Below are positions 1-12,898 of a stretch of 64,000 bases of DNA, piece after piece. Each line of letters begins with the position of its first letter. Within the stretch, counting starts at the first letter, position 1. This DNA is from Loripinus fragilis (lineage: Eukaryota; Mollusca; Bivalvia; Lucinida; Lucinidae): NCBI GenBank assembly GCA_964019695.1, contig OZ026521.1, forward strand, positions 36,082,939 to 36,146,938, in the 5' to 3' direction. Under the pieces are notes generated by a model. That model was given only the letters and a program-made list of their open reading frames with translations, did not search any database and was not told the DNA's origin. A program made the translations under genes and the position numbers.

Positions 1-868
1 CTGTGGGGAAAATATTTGCTACCATGTCGCTTCATTTTGTGATTCCAATAAAATTGGTATACATCATGACCATGTTCTGAATAAGTTGAATTTTGACCTT
101 TGACCCCATCCCCTAGGGTATTAGGAGAGATGGAGGGGTGTGCAGGCAAAACATTTGTTACCATGATGCAGCATTTTGTGATTCCCGTAAATCTGATATG
201 CAACATGAACATGTTCTGAAAAATTTTGAGTTTGACCAGTATACCATTTCCCAGGGTCTGGGGGTGGAGGGAGGTATGTTGGCAAAATGTTTGCTACCAT
301 GTTGCTGCATTTTGTGATTCGCTTTAATTAGATATGCAATATGCCCATGTTCTGAAAAAGATGAATTTTGACCTTTTGACCCCATCCCCTAGGATATTGG
401 CGGGCTCTTAAGGCAAAACATTTGCTACCATGTCGCTGCATTTTGTGATTCCATTAATTTGATATGCAACATGACCATGTCTGAAAAAAATGAATTTTGA
501 CCTGTGGACTCTTTCAGAGGGGGAGGTATGAGGGTCTGTGGGCAAAGTGTTTGCTAACATGTTGCTTCATTTGTGATTCCCTTTAATTTGATATGCAACA
601 TAATTGTTCTGAAAAAGTTGAATTTTGACAATTTGCCCCTAGGGTAATAAGGCAGGGTCTGCTGGTAAAAATATTTTCAACCATGTGGCTACAGTTTGTA
701 ATCCCGTTAAATTTGATATGCAACATGACCATTTTCTGATAAAGTTAAATTTTGACCTTTTGACCCCATCCGATAGGGAAGTGGGGTAGTCTGAAGGCAA
801 AACATTAGCTAAGATTGTTGCTGCATTTCGTGATTCCCATTAATTTGATATGCAACATGACCATGTTC

Positions 869-1134
869 TTTGTTTGTATGTTTTTGTTGCTTTACGTCCC
901 AAGTCAACAGCTATGGTCATGGCGGGACAGACAGTTCACCTAACCACACTTTTTCCTGGGCAAGCTTGAACAAGCAGTTAACCAGTACTTCGATTACATA
1001 CTTTCACTTTTTACTGACAACAACCCTTCTTGAATGATTCAGCCGAGGGAAGGAGAATAACCGTAGAATTTATTTCATGGTCAATCTCCACGAAAGTATG
1101 GGACCGGGCCAGGATCGAACTAGGGACCCCTGGA
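869..1134 (-). mobile_element. SINE fragment inside satellite unit 1
   Basis: This non-satellite segment runs from a TTTGTTTGTATG tail through GCTTTACGTCCCAAGTCAAC to GGATCGAACTAGGGACCCC. On the minus strand its last part resembles a tRNA B box. A longer copy of the same element at 57676-57990 includes the tRNA-like head, so the satellite copies are truncated SINEs carried along by higher-order amplification. Confidence 0.75.
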
Positions 1135-2184
1135 CCTTGACCATTTTCTGAAAAGTTGAATATTGAACGGTGGACCCTTTTGGATTGGGAAATTAGGGGG
1201 TCTGCGGGCAAAATATTTGCTACCATGTGCTGAATATATGATTACCTTTAATTTTAAATGCAACATGATATTGTTCTGAAAATGTTAAATTTTTACAGTT
1301 TGACCCCTAGGGTAAGGGGGTGGATGTGGGGAAAATATTTGCTACCATGGTGCTTCATTATCGTGATTCCAATAAAATTGGTTTACATCATGACCATGTT
1401 CTGAAAAAGTTGAATTTTGACCTTAGACCCCATCCCCTAGGGTATTAGGAGAGATGGAGGGGTGTGTGGGCAAAATATTTGCTACCATGTTGCAGCATTT
1501 TGTGATTCCCGTAAATCTAATATGCAACATGAACATGGTCTGAAAAATTTTGATTTTGACCTGTAGACCATTATCCAGGGTCTGAGGGTGGAGGGAGGTA
1601 TGTGGGCAAAATGTTTGCTGCCATGTTGCTGCATTTTGTGTTTCGCTTTAATTTGATATGCAATATGCCCATGTTCTGAAAAAGAAGAATTTTGACCTTT
1701 TGACCCCATCCCCTAGAATATTGGCGGGCTCTTAAGGCAAAACATTTGCTACCATAATGCTGCATTTTGTGATTCCCTTAATTTGATATGCAACATGACC
1801 ATGTCTGAAAAAAATGAATTTTGGCCTAGGGACTCTTTCAGAGGGGGACGTATGAGGGTCTGTGGGCAAAGTGTTTGCTAACATGTTGCACATTTGTGAT
1901 TCCCTTTAATTTGATATGCAACATAATTGTTCTGAAAAAGTTGAATTTTGACATTTTGCCGCTAGGGTAATAACGCGGGGTCTGCAGGTAAAAATATTTG
2001 CAACCATGTGGCTACATGTCATGATTCCAATAAATTTGATATGCAACATGACCATGTTCTGAAAAAGTTAAATTTTGACCCCCATCACCTGTGGTAGTGG
2101 GGTAGTCTGAAGGCGAAACATTAGCTAAGATTGTTGCTGCATTTCGTGATTCCTATTAATTTGATATGCAACATGACCATGTTC

Positions 2185-2450
2185 TTTGTTTGTATGTCTT
2201 TGTTGCTTTACGTCCCAAGTCAACAGCTATGGTCATGGTGGAACGGTCAGTTCACCTAACCACACTTTTTCCTGGGCAAGCTTGAACAAGCAGTTAACCA
2301 GTACTTCGATCACATACTTTCACTTTTTACTGACAACAACCCTTCTTGAATGATTCAGCCCAGGGAAGGAGAATAACCGTAGAAGTCATTTCATGGTCAG
2401 TCTCCACGAAAGTATGGGACCGGGCCAAGATCGAACTAGGGACCCCTGGA
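2185..2450 (-). mobile_element. SINE fragment inside satellite unit 2
   Basis: Same truncated SINE segment as in unit 1, with identical borders against the satellite. That shows it was amplified with the higher-order repeat rather than inserted independently. Confidence 0.75.
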
Positions 2451-3522
2451 TCTTGACTGTTTTCTGAAAAATTGAATTTTGAACTGTGGACCCTTTTGGA
2501 TTGGGGAGGTAGGGGGTCTGCGGGCAAAATGTTTGCTACCATGTGCTGAATTTATGATTACCTTTAATTTGAAATGCAACATGACATTGTTCTGAAAAAG
2601 TTAAATTTTTACAGTTTGACCCCTTGGGTAATGAGGGGGTGTCTGTGGGGATAATATTTGCTACCATGTTGCTTCATTTCGTGATTCCAATAAAATTGGT
2701 TTACATCATGACCATGTTCTGAATAAGTTGAATTTTGACCTTTGACCCCATCCCCTAGGGTATTAGGAGAGATGGAGGGGTGTGCAGGCAAAACATTTGT
2801 AACCATGATGCAGCATTTTGTGATTCCCGTAAATCTGATATGCAACATGAACATGTTCTGAAAAATTTTGAGTTTGACCTGTATACCATTTCCCAGGGTC
2901 TGGGGGTGGAAGGATGTATGTGGGCAAAATGTTTGCTACCATGTTGCTGCATTTTGTGATTCGCTTTAATTTGATATGCAATATGCCCATGTTCTGAAAA
3001 AGATGAATTTTGACCTTTTGACCCCATCCCCTAGGATATTGGCGGGCTTTTAAGGCAAAACATTTGCTACCATGTTGCTGCATTTTGTGATTCCGTTAAT
3101 TTGATATGCAACAAGACAATGTCTGAAAAAAATGAATTTTGACCTGTGGACTCTTTCAGAGGGGGGGGGGGGGGGGGGGTATGAGGTTCTGTGGGCAAAG
3201 TGTTTGCTAACATGTTGCTTCATTTGTGATTCCTTTTAATTTGATATGCAACATAATTATTCTGAAAAAGTTGAATTTTGACATTTTGCCCCTAGGGTAA
3301 TAACGCAGGGTCTGCAGGTAAAAATATTTGCAACCATGTGGCTACAGTTTGTAATTCCGTTAAATTTGATATGCAACATGACCATTTTCTGAAAAAGTTA
3401 AATTTTGACCTTTTGACCCCCATCCAATAGGGTAGCAGGGTAGTCTGAAGGCGAAACATTAGCTAAGATTGTTGCTGCATTTCGTGATTCCCATTAATTT
3501 GATATGCAACATGACCATGTTC

Positions 3523-3788
3523 TTTGTTTGTATGTTTTTGTTGCTTTACATCCCAAGTCAACAGCTATGGTCATGGCGGGACGGTCAGTACACCTAACCA
3601 CACTTTTTCCTGGGCAAGCTTGAACAAGCAGTTAACCAGTACTTCAATTACATACTTTCACTTTTTACTGACAACAACCCTTCTTGAATGATTCAGCCGA
3701 GGGAAGGAGAATAACCGTAGAAATTATTTCATGGTCAATCTCCACGAAAGTATGGGACCGGGCCAGGATCGAACTAGGGACCCCTGGA
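3523..3788 (-). mobile_element. SINE fragment inside satellite unit 3
   Basis: Third copy with the same endpoints. It sits 1338 bp after the previous one. Confidence 0.75.
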
Positions 3789-4838
3789 CCTTGACCATTT
3801 TCTGAAAAGTTGAATTTTGAACGGTGGACCCTTTTGGATTGGGAAATTAGGGGGTCTGCGGGCAAAATGTTTGCTACCATGTGCTGAATATATGATTACC
3901 TTTGATTTGAAGTGCAACATGACATTGTTCTGAAAAAGTTAAATTTTTACAGTTTGACCCCTCGGGTAAGGGGGGGGGATGTGGGGAAAATATTTGCTAC
4001 CATGGTGCTTCATTTCGTGATTCCAATAAAATTGGTTTACATCATGACCATGTTCTGAAAAAGTTGAATTTTGACCTTAGACCCCATCCCCTAGGGTATT
4101 AGGAGAGATGGAGGGGTCTGTGGGCAAAATATTTGCTACCATGTTGCAGCATTTTGTGATTCTCGTAAATCTGATATGCAACATGAACATGTTCTGAAAA
4201 ATTTTGATTTTGATCTGTAGACCATTATCCAGGGTCTGAGGGTGGAGGGAGGTATGTGGGCAAAATGTTTGCTACCATGTTGCTGCATTTTGTGATTCGC
4301 TTTAATTTGATATGCAATATGCCCATGTTCTGAAAAAGAAGAATTTTGACCTTTTAATCCCCATCCCCTAGGATATTGGCGGGCTCTTAAGGCAAAACAT
4401 TTGCTACCATGTTGCTGCATTTTGTGATTCCGTTTATTTGATATGCAACATGACCATGTCTGAAAAAAAATGAATTTTGACCTAGGGACTCTTTCAGAGG
4501 GGGAGGTATGAGGGTCTGTGGGCAAAGTGTTTGCTAACATGTTGCTACATTTGTGATTCCCTTTAATTTGATATGCAACATAATTGTTCTGAAAAAGTTG
4601 AATTTTGACATTTTGCCCCTAGGGTAATAAGGCAGGGTCTGCAGGTAAAAATATTTGCAACCATGTGGCTACATTTCGTGATTCCAATAAATTTGATATG
4701 CAACATGACCATGTTCTGAAAAAGTAAAATTTTGACCCCCATCACCTGTGGTAGTGGGGTAGTCTGTAGGCAAAACATTAGCTACCATGTTGCTGCATTT
4801 CATGATTCCCATTAATTTAATATGCAACATGACCATGT

Positions 4839-5104
4839 GTTTTGTTTGTTTGTTTTGTTGCTTTACGTCCCAAGTCAACAGCTATGGTCACGGCAGGATG
4901 ATCAGTTCACCTAACCGCACTTTTTTCTGGGCAAGCCTGAACAAGCAGTTAACCAGTACTTTGATCACATACTTTCGCTTGTAACTAACAACAACCCCTC
5001 TTGAATGATTCAGTGGACGGGAGGAGAATGACCGTAGAAATTATTTCATGGTCAATATCCACAAAAGTATGGGACCGGGCCGGGATTGAACTTGGGACCC
5101 CTGG
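4839..5104 (-). mobile_element. SINE fragment inside satellite unit 4
   Basis: Fourth and most diverged copy in the array, with GGGATTGAACTTGGGACCCC at the tRNA-proximal end. Confidence 0.72.
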
Positions 5105-6179
5105 CTCTTGACCATGTTCTGAAAAGTTGAATTTTGAACTATGGACCCTTTGGGATAGGGGAGGTAGGGGGTCTGTGGGCAAAATGTTTGCTAACATGTG
5201 CTAAATTTATGATTACCCTTAATTTGAAATGCAATATGACATTGTTCTGAAAAAGTTATTTTTTTCAAATTTGACCCCTAGGGTAAGGGGGGGTGGTCTG
5301 TGGGGTAAAAAAAAATGCTACCATGTTGCTTCATTTTGTGATTCCAAAATATTTGGTTAACATCATGACAATGTTCTAAAAAAGTTGAATTTTGACCTTA
5401 GACCCCATCCCCTAGGGTATTAGAAGAGATGGAGGGGTCTGCGGGCAAAACATTTGCTACCATGCTACAGCATTTTGTGATTCCCGTAAATCTGATATGC
5501 AATATGAGAATGTTCTGAAAAAAGTTTGATTCTGACCTGTGGACCATTTTCCAGGGTCTGGGGGTGGAGGGAGGTATGTGGGCAAAATGTTTGCTACCAT
5601 GTTCCTGCATTTTGTGATTCGCTTTAATTTGATATGCAATATGCCCATGTTCTAAAAAAAATAAATTTTGACCTTTTGACCCCATCCCCTAGGGTATTAG
5701 AAGAGATGGAGGGGTCTGCGGGCAAAACATTTGCTACCATGTTACAGCATTTTGTGATTCCCGTAAATCTGATATGCAATATGAGCATGTTTTGAAAAAG
5801 TTTGATTCTGACCTGTGGACCATTTTCCAGGGTCTGGGGGTGGAGGGAGGTATGTGGGCAAAATGTTTGCTACCATGTTCCTGCATTTTGTGATTCGCTT
5901 TAATTTGATATGCAATATGCCCATGTTCTAAAAGAATTAAATTTTGACCTATTGACCCCCATCCCTAGGGTCGAGATGGGTGGGGGGGGGGGGGGGGGGT
6001 CTGCGAGCAAATATTTGCTACCATGTTGCTGCTTTCGTGATTCTCTTATATTTTGTATTCAAAATTCTGATTCTGCAGCATTCTGATTCCCTTTTACTTG
6101 ATATGCAACATGACTGTTTTGAAAAAGTAGAATTCTGACCTTTTGACCCCACCAAGGGATGAGACCCAGGCCTGTGATC

Positions 6180-6770
6180 GAAAATCACGTTTTTTTACGT
6201 TTCATATTGATTGTACCTCTGTCTGCATGCGAATTTCCCTATAAAAATACAACTTACTGAGTTATTGCAAAATTTTAATATTTGACCTTTGACCCCACCA
6301 AAGGGGTCAGGGGGTGTGTTTAAAACTTTATCACGCTCATGCCTATCATCAGACACTGGGTAATCATGGCCTATAGCGAGAAGTTGTCAGATATTATAGT
6401 TTTGGAGAAATGTGAAGTTTATTCCACTAACAACGCCAATATAGCTTTTGCATTAGCCTAAACCTAAGTAAAAAAGTGCCATAACTCAGTCAAAAAAATG
6501 CAAATTACCTGTATTTTATTATGCTATACCCTTCTGTAAATTTTTTAAGAAATTGTTGCATCACTTCCTAAGTTATCGATCGGAAACCACAGATTGACAA
6601 TTTAACCAAAATCTAAGTAAAAAAGGGGCATAAGTCAGTCTTATTGCCCCCTTGTTCAAACGTGACCTCTATTTAATGATGCTTAACCCTTCTGTAAAGT
6701 TTAACTAAAATTGATGCATGAGTAATCAATCCCAAACCAAAATTGTGACGACACCGACGACGACGACGAC
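6180..6770. repeat. Degenerate tandem pair ending in GAC repeat
   Basis: Two related segments, anchored at 6464 and 6613 by CTAAGTAAAAAAG followed by GCCATAACTCAGTC or a variant, share a period near 149 bp. They end in an imperfect GAC trinucleotide run at 6746-6770. The layout is that of a dispersed bivalve repeat. A minus-strand AATAAA occurs at 6515-6520 and could serve the ZP gene whose stop codon is at 6855, but it lies within repeat sequence. Confidence 0.6.
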
Positions 6771-6854
6771 TACAATAATCCCTATATGTCATCCTTGCTT
6801 TGCAAGCTACACAATAATGCAAACATGTCTGAAAAGAACAAAATTGTATGTTTG

Positions 6855-6970
6855 TTAGCTTGTCGAACTTTTGTTGAAGGGGGATGAATTTTGTTGAATG
6901 TAAAATGTTGATGTGTACTGTGCTGCTAAAATAAATGAGACAGCGTACAAGATTGTGGTATTTACAGCAT
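6855..6970 (-). CDS. ZP-domain protein, putative last exon (partial gene)
   Basis: This is the likely terminal coding exon of the ZP protein. The acceptor is preceded on the minus strand by a strong pyrimidine tract (CCTTCTCTGCTCACAG). The exon opens in phase 1, which matches the phase-1 donor of the exon at 7179. It then encodes about 38 residues, beginning DAVNTTILYAVSFILAAQ, and ends at a TAA at 6855-6857. The hydrophobic stretch ILYAVSFILAA could be a short membrane segment or the tail of a GPI signal. ZP proteins usually have a hydrophobic C-terminus after the cleavage site, which fits. This is the least certain of the four exons because the tail is not conserved in sequence. Confidence 0.55.
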
Positions 6971-7178
6971 CTGTGAGCAGAGAAGGCACAGGCGACTCGA
7001 CAGAGCGTTTGCTGCCCGCATACAAACATATTAAAATAGACAAAGACTTTGCTTAAACTTAGAATCTCAACCCATTGGATATGTCAGCATTGTTGTTTTT
7101 GGAGGTATGTGTTCATATGCGATAAGTACCAAGTATCGTGTACTGGCACAAACTATCTCCAGCATGGAGTTATTTTAC

Positions 7179-7299
7179 CTGGTATACTGGATGCAGCAGT
7201 ATTTTGGTCTACAATATGTAGAAGGGATCCTGTGGTGAATTGTTGATCATCCGGACCCAACTCATCATCAGCTATGCTTCGTCTTTTCTTACTGCATCC
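7179..7299 (-). CDS. ZP-domain protein, exon with last ZP cysteine and basic cleavage site
   Basis: An acceptor ending TATATTACAG and a donor CAG|GTAAAA bound 121 bp, in phase 0 and out in phase 1. The translation starts GCSKKRRSIADDELG. In ZP proteins the final ZP-C cysteine is followed by a furin-type basic site that releases the mature ectodomain. Here the cysteine at residue 2 and KKRR at residues 4-7 occupy exactly that place. The remainder (QQFTTGSLLHIVDQN) is a linker toward the C-terminal hydrophobic tail. It joins in phase to the ZP-C exon at 12537. Function is inferred from the domain: ZP modules polymerise into extracellular filaments and matrices such as egg coats. Confidence 0.75.
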
Positions 7300-7369
7300 C
7301 TGTAATATACAAGCAAATTCCACAACAAATTGATATCCTCCGCCCAAAAGTATGCAATACTTTTTTCAG

Positions 7370-8320
7370 TGAAGTTAAGTCAATCAAAGATCAATAACTC
7401 CAGTATATCTAAAGACACTCTAATGAATATTCATATGCATCGTCACGCCTCATGTTCCATTAACGTTATGGGCCTTGCTGCGAGAAAACCCATCTTCTGG
7501 GTTTCCTAAAAAGCGAGTTTCAAACCAAACTTCTCAGCTATATAGACTAGCTAGAAAATCAAAATTTTACCTGTAGCAAGTTTACATATGGCTGGTCTGC
7601 GCCTGTGTATTTCGCAAACCCCAAAAAACAGATTTTCTTGCGTCGCGGCCCATATACTTTTTAACTAGGAATGGTACTGTAGGACCAATTCATTGAAAAT
7701 TAGGCAATCAAAGGGCAATAAATCCTATATATCTGAAACCAATGTGACAAACTTTGATGTGCTTCACCATGGCATTGCCAAATATATTATTACTATAAAG
7801 TACATGAAATTCCATCGACTGGTATGGTAAAACATTATTGATATTAAGGCAATCAAAGGACATATCATTAAAATATAGCCAATCAAATGGCGAAAATTCC
7901 TCTTTAACTGATTACACCCTGACAAAACTTCAGTTGCATAACCACACAATGGTAATATAGATTCAGTATCAGTTTGATGAAATTCCATCTAGTTATACCC
8001 TAGGACGGAAATATCATTAAAATGAAGGCAATCAAGGGGCAATATCTCCTCTATAACAGGAAACTTCGTGTGCATAACCACACTATTGTTATATATTACG
8101 ATATTACTCGTATTAATAAGTGTAGGTTTCATGAAATTTCAACCATTGTTTACAAAGTTATGGCCGAGAACGGAAAATCATTGAAATTTCGGCAATCAAA
8201 TCAATAAATACTGATTACGCTCTGATGAAACTTCACGTGCATAACCACATCATGGCCATATATATTCAGTATACGTTTCCTGAAATTCCATCCATTGCTT
8301 ACAAAGTTATGGCTGGGGAC
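7370..8320. repeat. Degenerate tandem repeat, GGCAATCAAAGGGCAATAA family
   Basis: Segments starting GGCAATCAAAGG or variants recur at about 7376, 7703, 7849, 8025 and 8189. Each is followed by words such as CTGAAACTTC..GTGCATAACCAC and TTCATGAAATTCCATC. Spacing is about 145-175 bp. It lies in the intron between the ZP exons at 7299 and 12537. Confidence 0.7.
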
Positions 8321-8394
8321 ATAAAACAAGTATCCAATGGGCGACGATCGCTCACCTGGGAGCCAGCATAATGTTTGGAGCTGCTATAATTGAT

Positions 8395-9905
8395 GATGCT
8401 CAATGGCAGGTAAATCTGAACTTGAAACAGTGACCAGGAACTAATTAAAAACATAAGATATTATGCCAGTCCTGGTTATCTGCAAGTATTAAAAAGATCT
8501 GAATAAAAATGATGAAAGTGTATTTTCAGATGCTCAAGGGCAGCTAACTCTGTAGTCAGTGATGGGATTTGACCAATCCAATCTTTATTTTATAACACTC
8601 AAGGGAAGTTAACTCAACAGTCTGAGGTTAGTTCTACTTAAAGTTCAAATTCATTCAAGTTTTATGGTTTTCCTTGTTACCTGAAAGAATGAAGATCCAA
8701 TCAAAAATGAAGGCGCTAGAGTGGTCACAACATTATCCATAAATTTTTAAGATGATCAAAGGGAGCTAACTCCATGATAGGTAATGGGATATAGACGAAA
8801 TTCTAACTAATCCAAGCTTTTATAGTTGTCCTTCTTATCTGCAAAATGAAGAAGATCCATTCAAAATTGAATGCACAAGAGTGGTCACAACTTTTCTCCC
8901 AATATAAGTCAATGGGGATTTTTCCAGATCCTCAAGGGCAGCTAACTCATAAGTCCTTGGTTGGATCCTGCAGACTTTCAAACTCATCCAAGCTTTTATG
9001 TTTGTTCTTGTTAGATGAAAGAATGAAGAAGATCCAATCAAAAAGTAGATGCCAGAGCGTTCACAACAATATTCATCAATTTTTAAGATGCTTAAGGGGA
9101 GCTAACTCCAAAATAGGTGATGGGATCATGACGAAACTCAAACTCATCCAAGCTTTTATATTTGTCCTTATATGCAAGAATGAAGAAGATCCATTCAAAA
9201 CTGAAAGCACTAGAGTGGTCACAACATTTCTCCCATTTTAAGTCTATGGGGATTTTTCCAAAAGCTCAAGGGCAGGTACTCATAAGTCCCTGGTCAGATC
9301 CTGCTGAATTTCGAACGCATCCAAGATATTATGGGTTTCCTTGTTTCCTGCAAGAATGAAGAAAATCCAATCAAAAATGAAGGAGCAAGAGTCGTCAAAA
9401 CAGTATTCATGAATTTTTAAGATGCTAACTCCAAAATAGGAAATGGGATCTTGACGAAATTCAAGCTTTTGTAGTTATCCTTATTGTATGCAAGAATGAA
9501 GAAGATCCATTCAAAATGAAAGCACTAGAGTGGTCACAATATTTCTCCTACGCTCAAGGGCATCTATTTTCGAGGTCATTGATGGAATCTTGTCAAAATT
9601 CAAACTCATCCGAGCTTTTATGGTTGGTCTTGCTATCTGCAAGAATGAAGAAGATCCATCCAAAAAATGAAGGTTCTAGAGTGGTCACAACATTTCTCCC
9701 ATTATAAGTCTATGGGGATTTTTCCAGACACTCAATGGAAGCTAGCTCATAAGCCCCTGGTCCAATCTTGCCGAATTTTGCACCCATTTGATATTGATTT
9801 ATGGTTGTCCTCTTTACCTGCAAGAAAAAAGAAGATCAAATCAAAAATGAAGGAGCTAGAGTGGTCACAAGATTTTCCCCATTATAACCCTATTGGAGCT
9901 ATCTG
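8395..9905. repeat. Tandem repeat of ~160 bp, GAAGATCCATTCAAAA family
   Basis: About eight degenerate units are anchored by GAAGATCCAATCAAAAATGA and then AGAGTGGTCACAAC, at about 8694, 8853, 9028, 9185, 9362, 9505, 9650 and 9832. Open frames repeating MKKIHSK...WSQHFS are translations of the array. A stray half unit (AGTTAGAGTGGTCACAAGAT) occurs at 16620. Confidence 0.82.
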
Positions 9906-9959
9906 TTGCCATGGAAACCAGAGTTCTGATCCGATCTTGCCCATAACCTAATGCAGGCA

Positions 9960-12536
9960 ATTCCCCACCCGAATGATGCTACAGATGAAATTTGATTTTT
10001 ATTTTCCACCCCCCCCCCCCCTAAAAATATCTGCATTTTCTAAAACCTCCTAAAAATATTCATTTTTCTGAAAACCCCAAAAATTTTGAACGCCGAAAAT
10101 GGTCCCTATGTATTATACGAAAATATTAGAGTACCCACCCCTGGGATTTCAGAGTACAAAGCTACGCAAAATGAAAATGAAAACAGAACAAAAAATATAT
10201 TTTACTTCAGCGAGCAAAGCGATCTAGAAAAAATTTGGTTGAAGCCTGCTGTCTGAAAGGGATATCAGAGCAAAAAGCAAAGAGGGATAAACGTAAAAGA
10301 AAGTTGGGGCTAAATAAAAATTGAGGAAAGAAAATAGGAATTATAGGAAAAGCTTGAAAATCCAGTTTCTATGAAAGAATGATACATACATTGCACATAC
10401 ATAAATATATACTAAAACCAAGTTCTAATTGGTCACTTTTCAAACTAATTATTATTTTGACCAAACGCTAATGAAATTGAAATGAGTCTTTGCCTATATA
10501 TGTGCATTTTAATGGACAAACGTTTAGCAGTGTTTTTGAACAGTTTTCCTTTACTTCAAAGTTTTTTGGGTTAAAAATGCAAAAATCGACTTTTTGTAAG
10601 AGAAAATAGATTTGAGGGTAGTTCTAATAAAATTGACGTTTATGTGGTTACAAACTGGTCTGTCCGACTTGAAAACACTAACTAATTGAAATTTCTGCTT
10701 ATGGTGGATTTTTTACGCATTTTTAAAACGTTGCATTTTTCAAAATTTTTCGAGATTTTTGAAATTCACCAGTATTTCCTGGTAAAATTGTTAAAAACAC
10801 TTAATTTAATTTGAACACTGTAGGCCAAACACAGTAGACTTTGATTAGTCCATTTTTGGCGATTATTGTTTTACAACTACTGTACACTTCCGTTTCAATT
10901 TGAGGGTTTAAACATCGATTTGGTAGCATAATAATTTTTTTTCAATTCTCAAGCAGGACTGATACGTCTAGTGGTAATGAATAATCGCTGAAAATTTCAA
11001 TGCTGTGTCGCTGATTATAAAGCATACAGAGCAGTGCAAAGTCTCTATGTAAATGCAAGCTTAAAGCTGAATTTCAATGATTAACCTGTGAAAAGTGTTT
11101 GTTGAGTAGCAAAAACGTTGAGTCCGATGGAATCAAATCTTTTGAGGTTAATTCTTCTTATATCATGCTGTCCAGTAACATCTTCAAGCAAACAAAAACG
11201 TTAGTTTGTGTTATGGTTTATATCACAGAAAAAGTGTGACTTTTTGAAATGAGGATACCCTTTCGCTAGCTTTGTCTGTGCAAGCAGTATGCTGGTTGTC
11301 CCATTTTTCGTGGTAGTAGCGTTTCAAAGTAAATCTAGTCATGTCAAAGTACCAATGTTTGAATAAAAGTATTTGGATACACATATCTCCGCTGAATTTG
11401 ATAATGATTACTCACCATTAATGTGCTGATAGGTACAATCCAGATTGATTCCAGACTGGGTCACTTTCCAAACGAGCACCAATTTTCGTGGTAACCGTCG
11501 CAAATCCATGTTTATAGGAAAAGTTGCTAAATTTCTTGTCAAAAAAATGCCACCGAATTATAGTTTTATTCTAATCTAATGGATTTTCAGTTATTTTCTA
11601 TCAAAATAACCTTTCAATTTATTCATGTGACGATCAATTTAAGCTGCCTGTTGTCATCGTTAGCTTTCTGACATTCATAAAATGGCGGTTGTCACGTTCA
11701 AAGATGATTACGTCGTAATAACGTCATTGATGACGTCATGTCGCTGGATTAATATTGGACGACAAGCAAATTTAATTGATTCAGTAACTGATGAAATTTC
11801 ACTGCTCAATTTCTAGGAGTAGGAAAAGTGTGGCTTCTTTTCTGCCATACCACGATTTCTGGAGCTACCACGAATACTGGTCAATCTAGCATACACGTCA
11901 TTTTTAAATGAAATAACTTGCAAAGTCTTGGCAAAGTATTGCTTCCCGTAAAAAAACATGAATTTTGTATACCCTATGTTTCACTTTCTGAACTAGCATA
12001 AAAATACAAGGCGACCAATTAGCAGTTGGTTTTAGTATACAAGGTGATAAGTTGATAATAGCCTGCTGACTAAAATAAAAACCCATAAGTATCAAAATCT
12101 GAGCAAATTGTCTGCTCTCAGAGAATTTTATAACAAGTTTAAAAACTGAGCGAAGCAAGCGAGGACTTTTTTTATAAATAACAATAACATTGTGTGGAAA
12201 CTGCTTATTTTACACCGAGTGATATGTCAATTAGGAAAGATTATTGGAGGGGCCAAATGCTATTCTCCCCCCCCCACCCTACAAAATTATTGTGGGGGGA
12301 CTGCCCCTTCCTGCACCCTCCTGTTCCTACGCCAATTGATTAAAGGTGGTGTCATTTTATTCGGATTAGGGACATAACTCCAGTATTGTTTTCAAAATTG
12401 CTCCAAAAGTTTTCGGGGAATTTCTTCTTTACCAGCTTATCAAATTCATGGTTATAGCACTTATAGATAAAATGAAAACGTGCTAACAAGGTATGTGTTG
12501 ATAACAAACCCAAATCATTGTACCCTATACACTTAC
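9960..12536. other. Intronic AT-rich stretch without recognised gene
   Basis: It lies within the ZP intron. It begins with a C homopolymer near 10009-10021. A pair of inverted ~29-bp segments (TATACTAAAACCAAG at 10406; complement at 12013-12039) may mark a decayed element of about 1.6 kb. A C-rich tract lies at 12269-12288. I see no coding signal; the frames present are short and lack family signatures. Confidence 0.5.
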
Positions 12537-12714
12537 AGTTACTATGCAGGTGGACGAACCAGTAGGGCACACGGTCACTATACAATGCAGGAAGACGTCA
12601 TCGCTGTTATAGAATTTAAATGCGTAGAGTGTGACGTAATAGCGACGCGGGTGCACGGGGCCGTCATCAGTTGAGTTGAAGTCACCTCCCAGTAGGTCAT
12701 CATCGTCGGAACAT
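12537..12714 (-). CDS. ZP-domain protein, ZP-C exon
   Basis: The exon is 178 bp, bounded on the minus strand by TGTTTCCCATCTTTCAG (acceptor) and ACT|GTAAGT (consensus donor). It enters with the third base of a codon and leaves in phase 0. Its 59 residues include CSDDDDLLGGDF, then RRYYVTLYAFKFYNSDD and FLHCIVTVCPTGSSTC. The pattern F-x-F-x(5-6)-V-x-L-H-C-x-V-x-x-C is the hallmark of the ZP-C subdomain. The upstream exon at 20006 ends in phase 2 and supplies the missing two bases, giving GGC before SDDDD, the usual ZP-C G-C-(P/S)-x-D element. It is most likely an extracellular matrix or membrane ZP protein; the subfamily cannot be assigned from this part. Confidence 0.85.
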
Positions 12715-12898
12715 CTGAAAGATGGGAAACAGATATACTGTGAGCTCAAAAATTTTCGCGAGGGTTTCTTCTTCGGGAAACTTTGCATCGTTGAAAGGAT
12801 TTTATTTTCGCGAGATTTCGCGCATTTCGCTAACATAAAACCCTCGTGAGATGGCTAAATCACTGAGCCTTTAAAGACTGATGGTGATTTCACAGTTA

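Larger units (their letters stand above)
1..6010. repeat. Satellite with ~1.32-kb higher-order repeat
   Basis: Degenerate monomers of about 140 bp follow one another from the window edge. Each carries recognisable words such as TTTGCTACCATGTTGCTGCA, TTTGATATGCAACATGACCA and GTTGAATTTTGACC. Groups of about nine monomers plus one non-monomer insert form a higher-order unit. The insert starts at 869, 2185, 3523 and 4839, so the period is 1316-1338 bp. The array decays after 5950. All open frames here are satellite translations and are not genes. Single reverse-oriented monomers recur near 33943 and 35269. Confidence 0.92.

Noticed and set aside
158..5924. Many minus-strand frames reading MVANILPTD, MGSKGQNSSFSEHGH and similar
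   Set aside because: They repeat with the satellite monomer and differ by frame-shifting changes between copies, so they are satellite translations.
8846..9951. Frames repeating MKKIHSK...WSQHFSHYKSMGIFPD as a repeat protein
   Set aside because: The similarity follows the ~160-bp DNA repeat, including non-coding parts, and frames break in most units.
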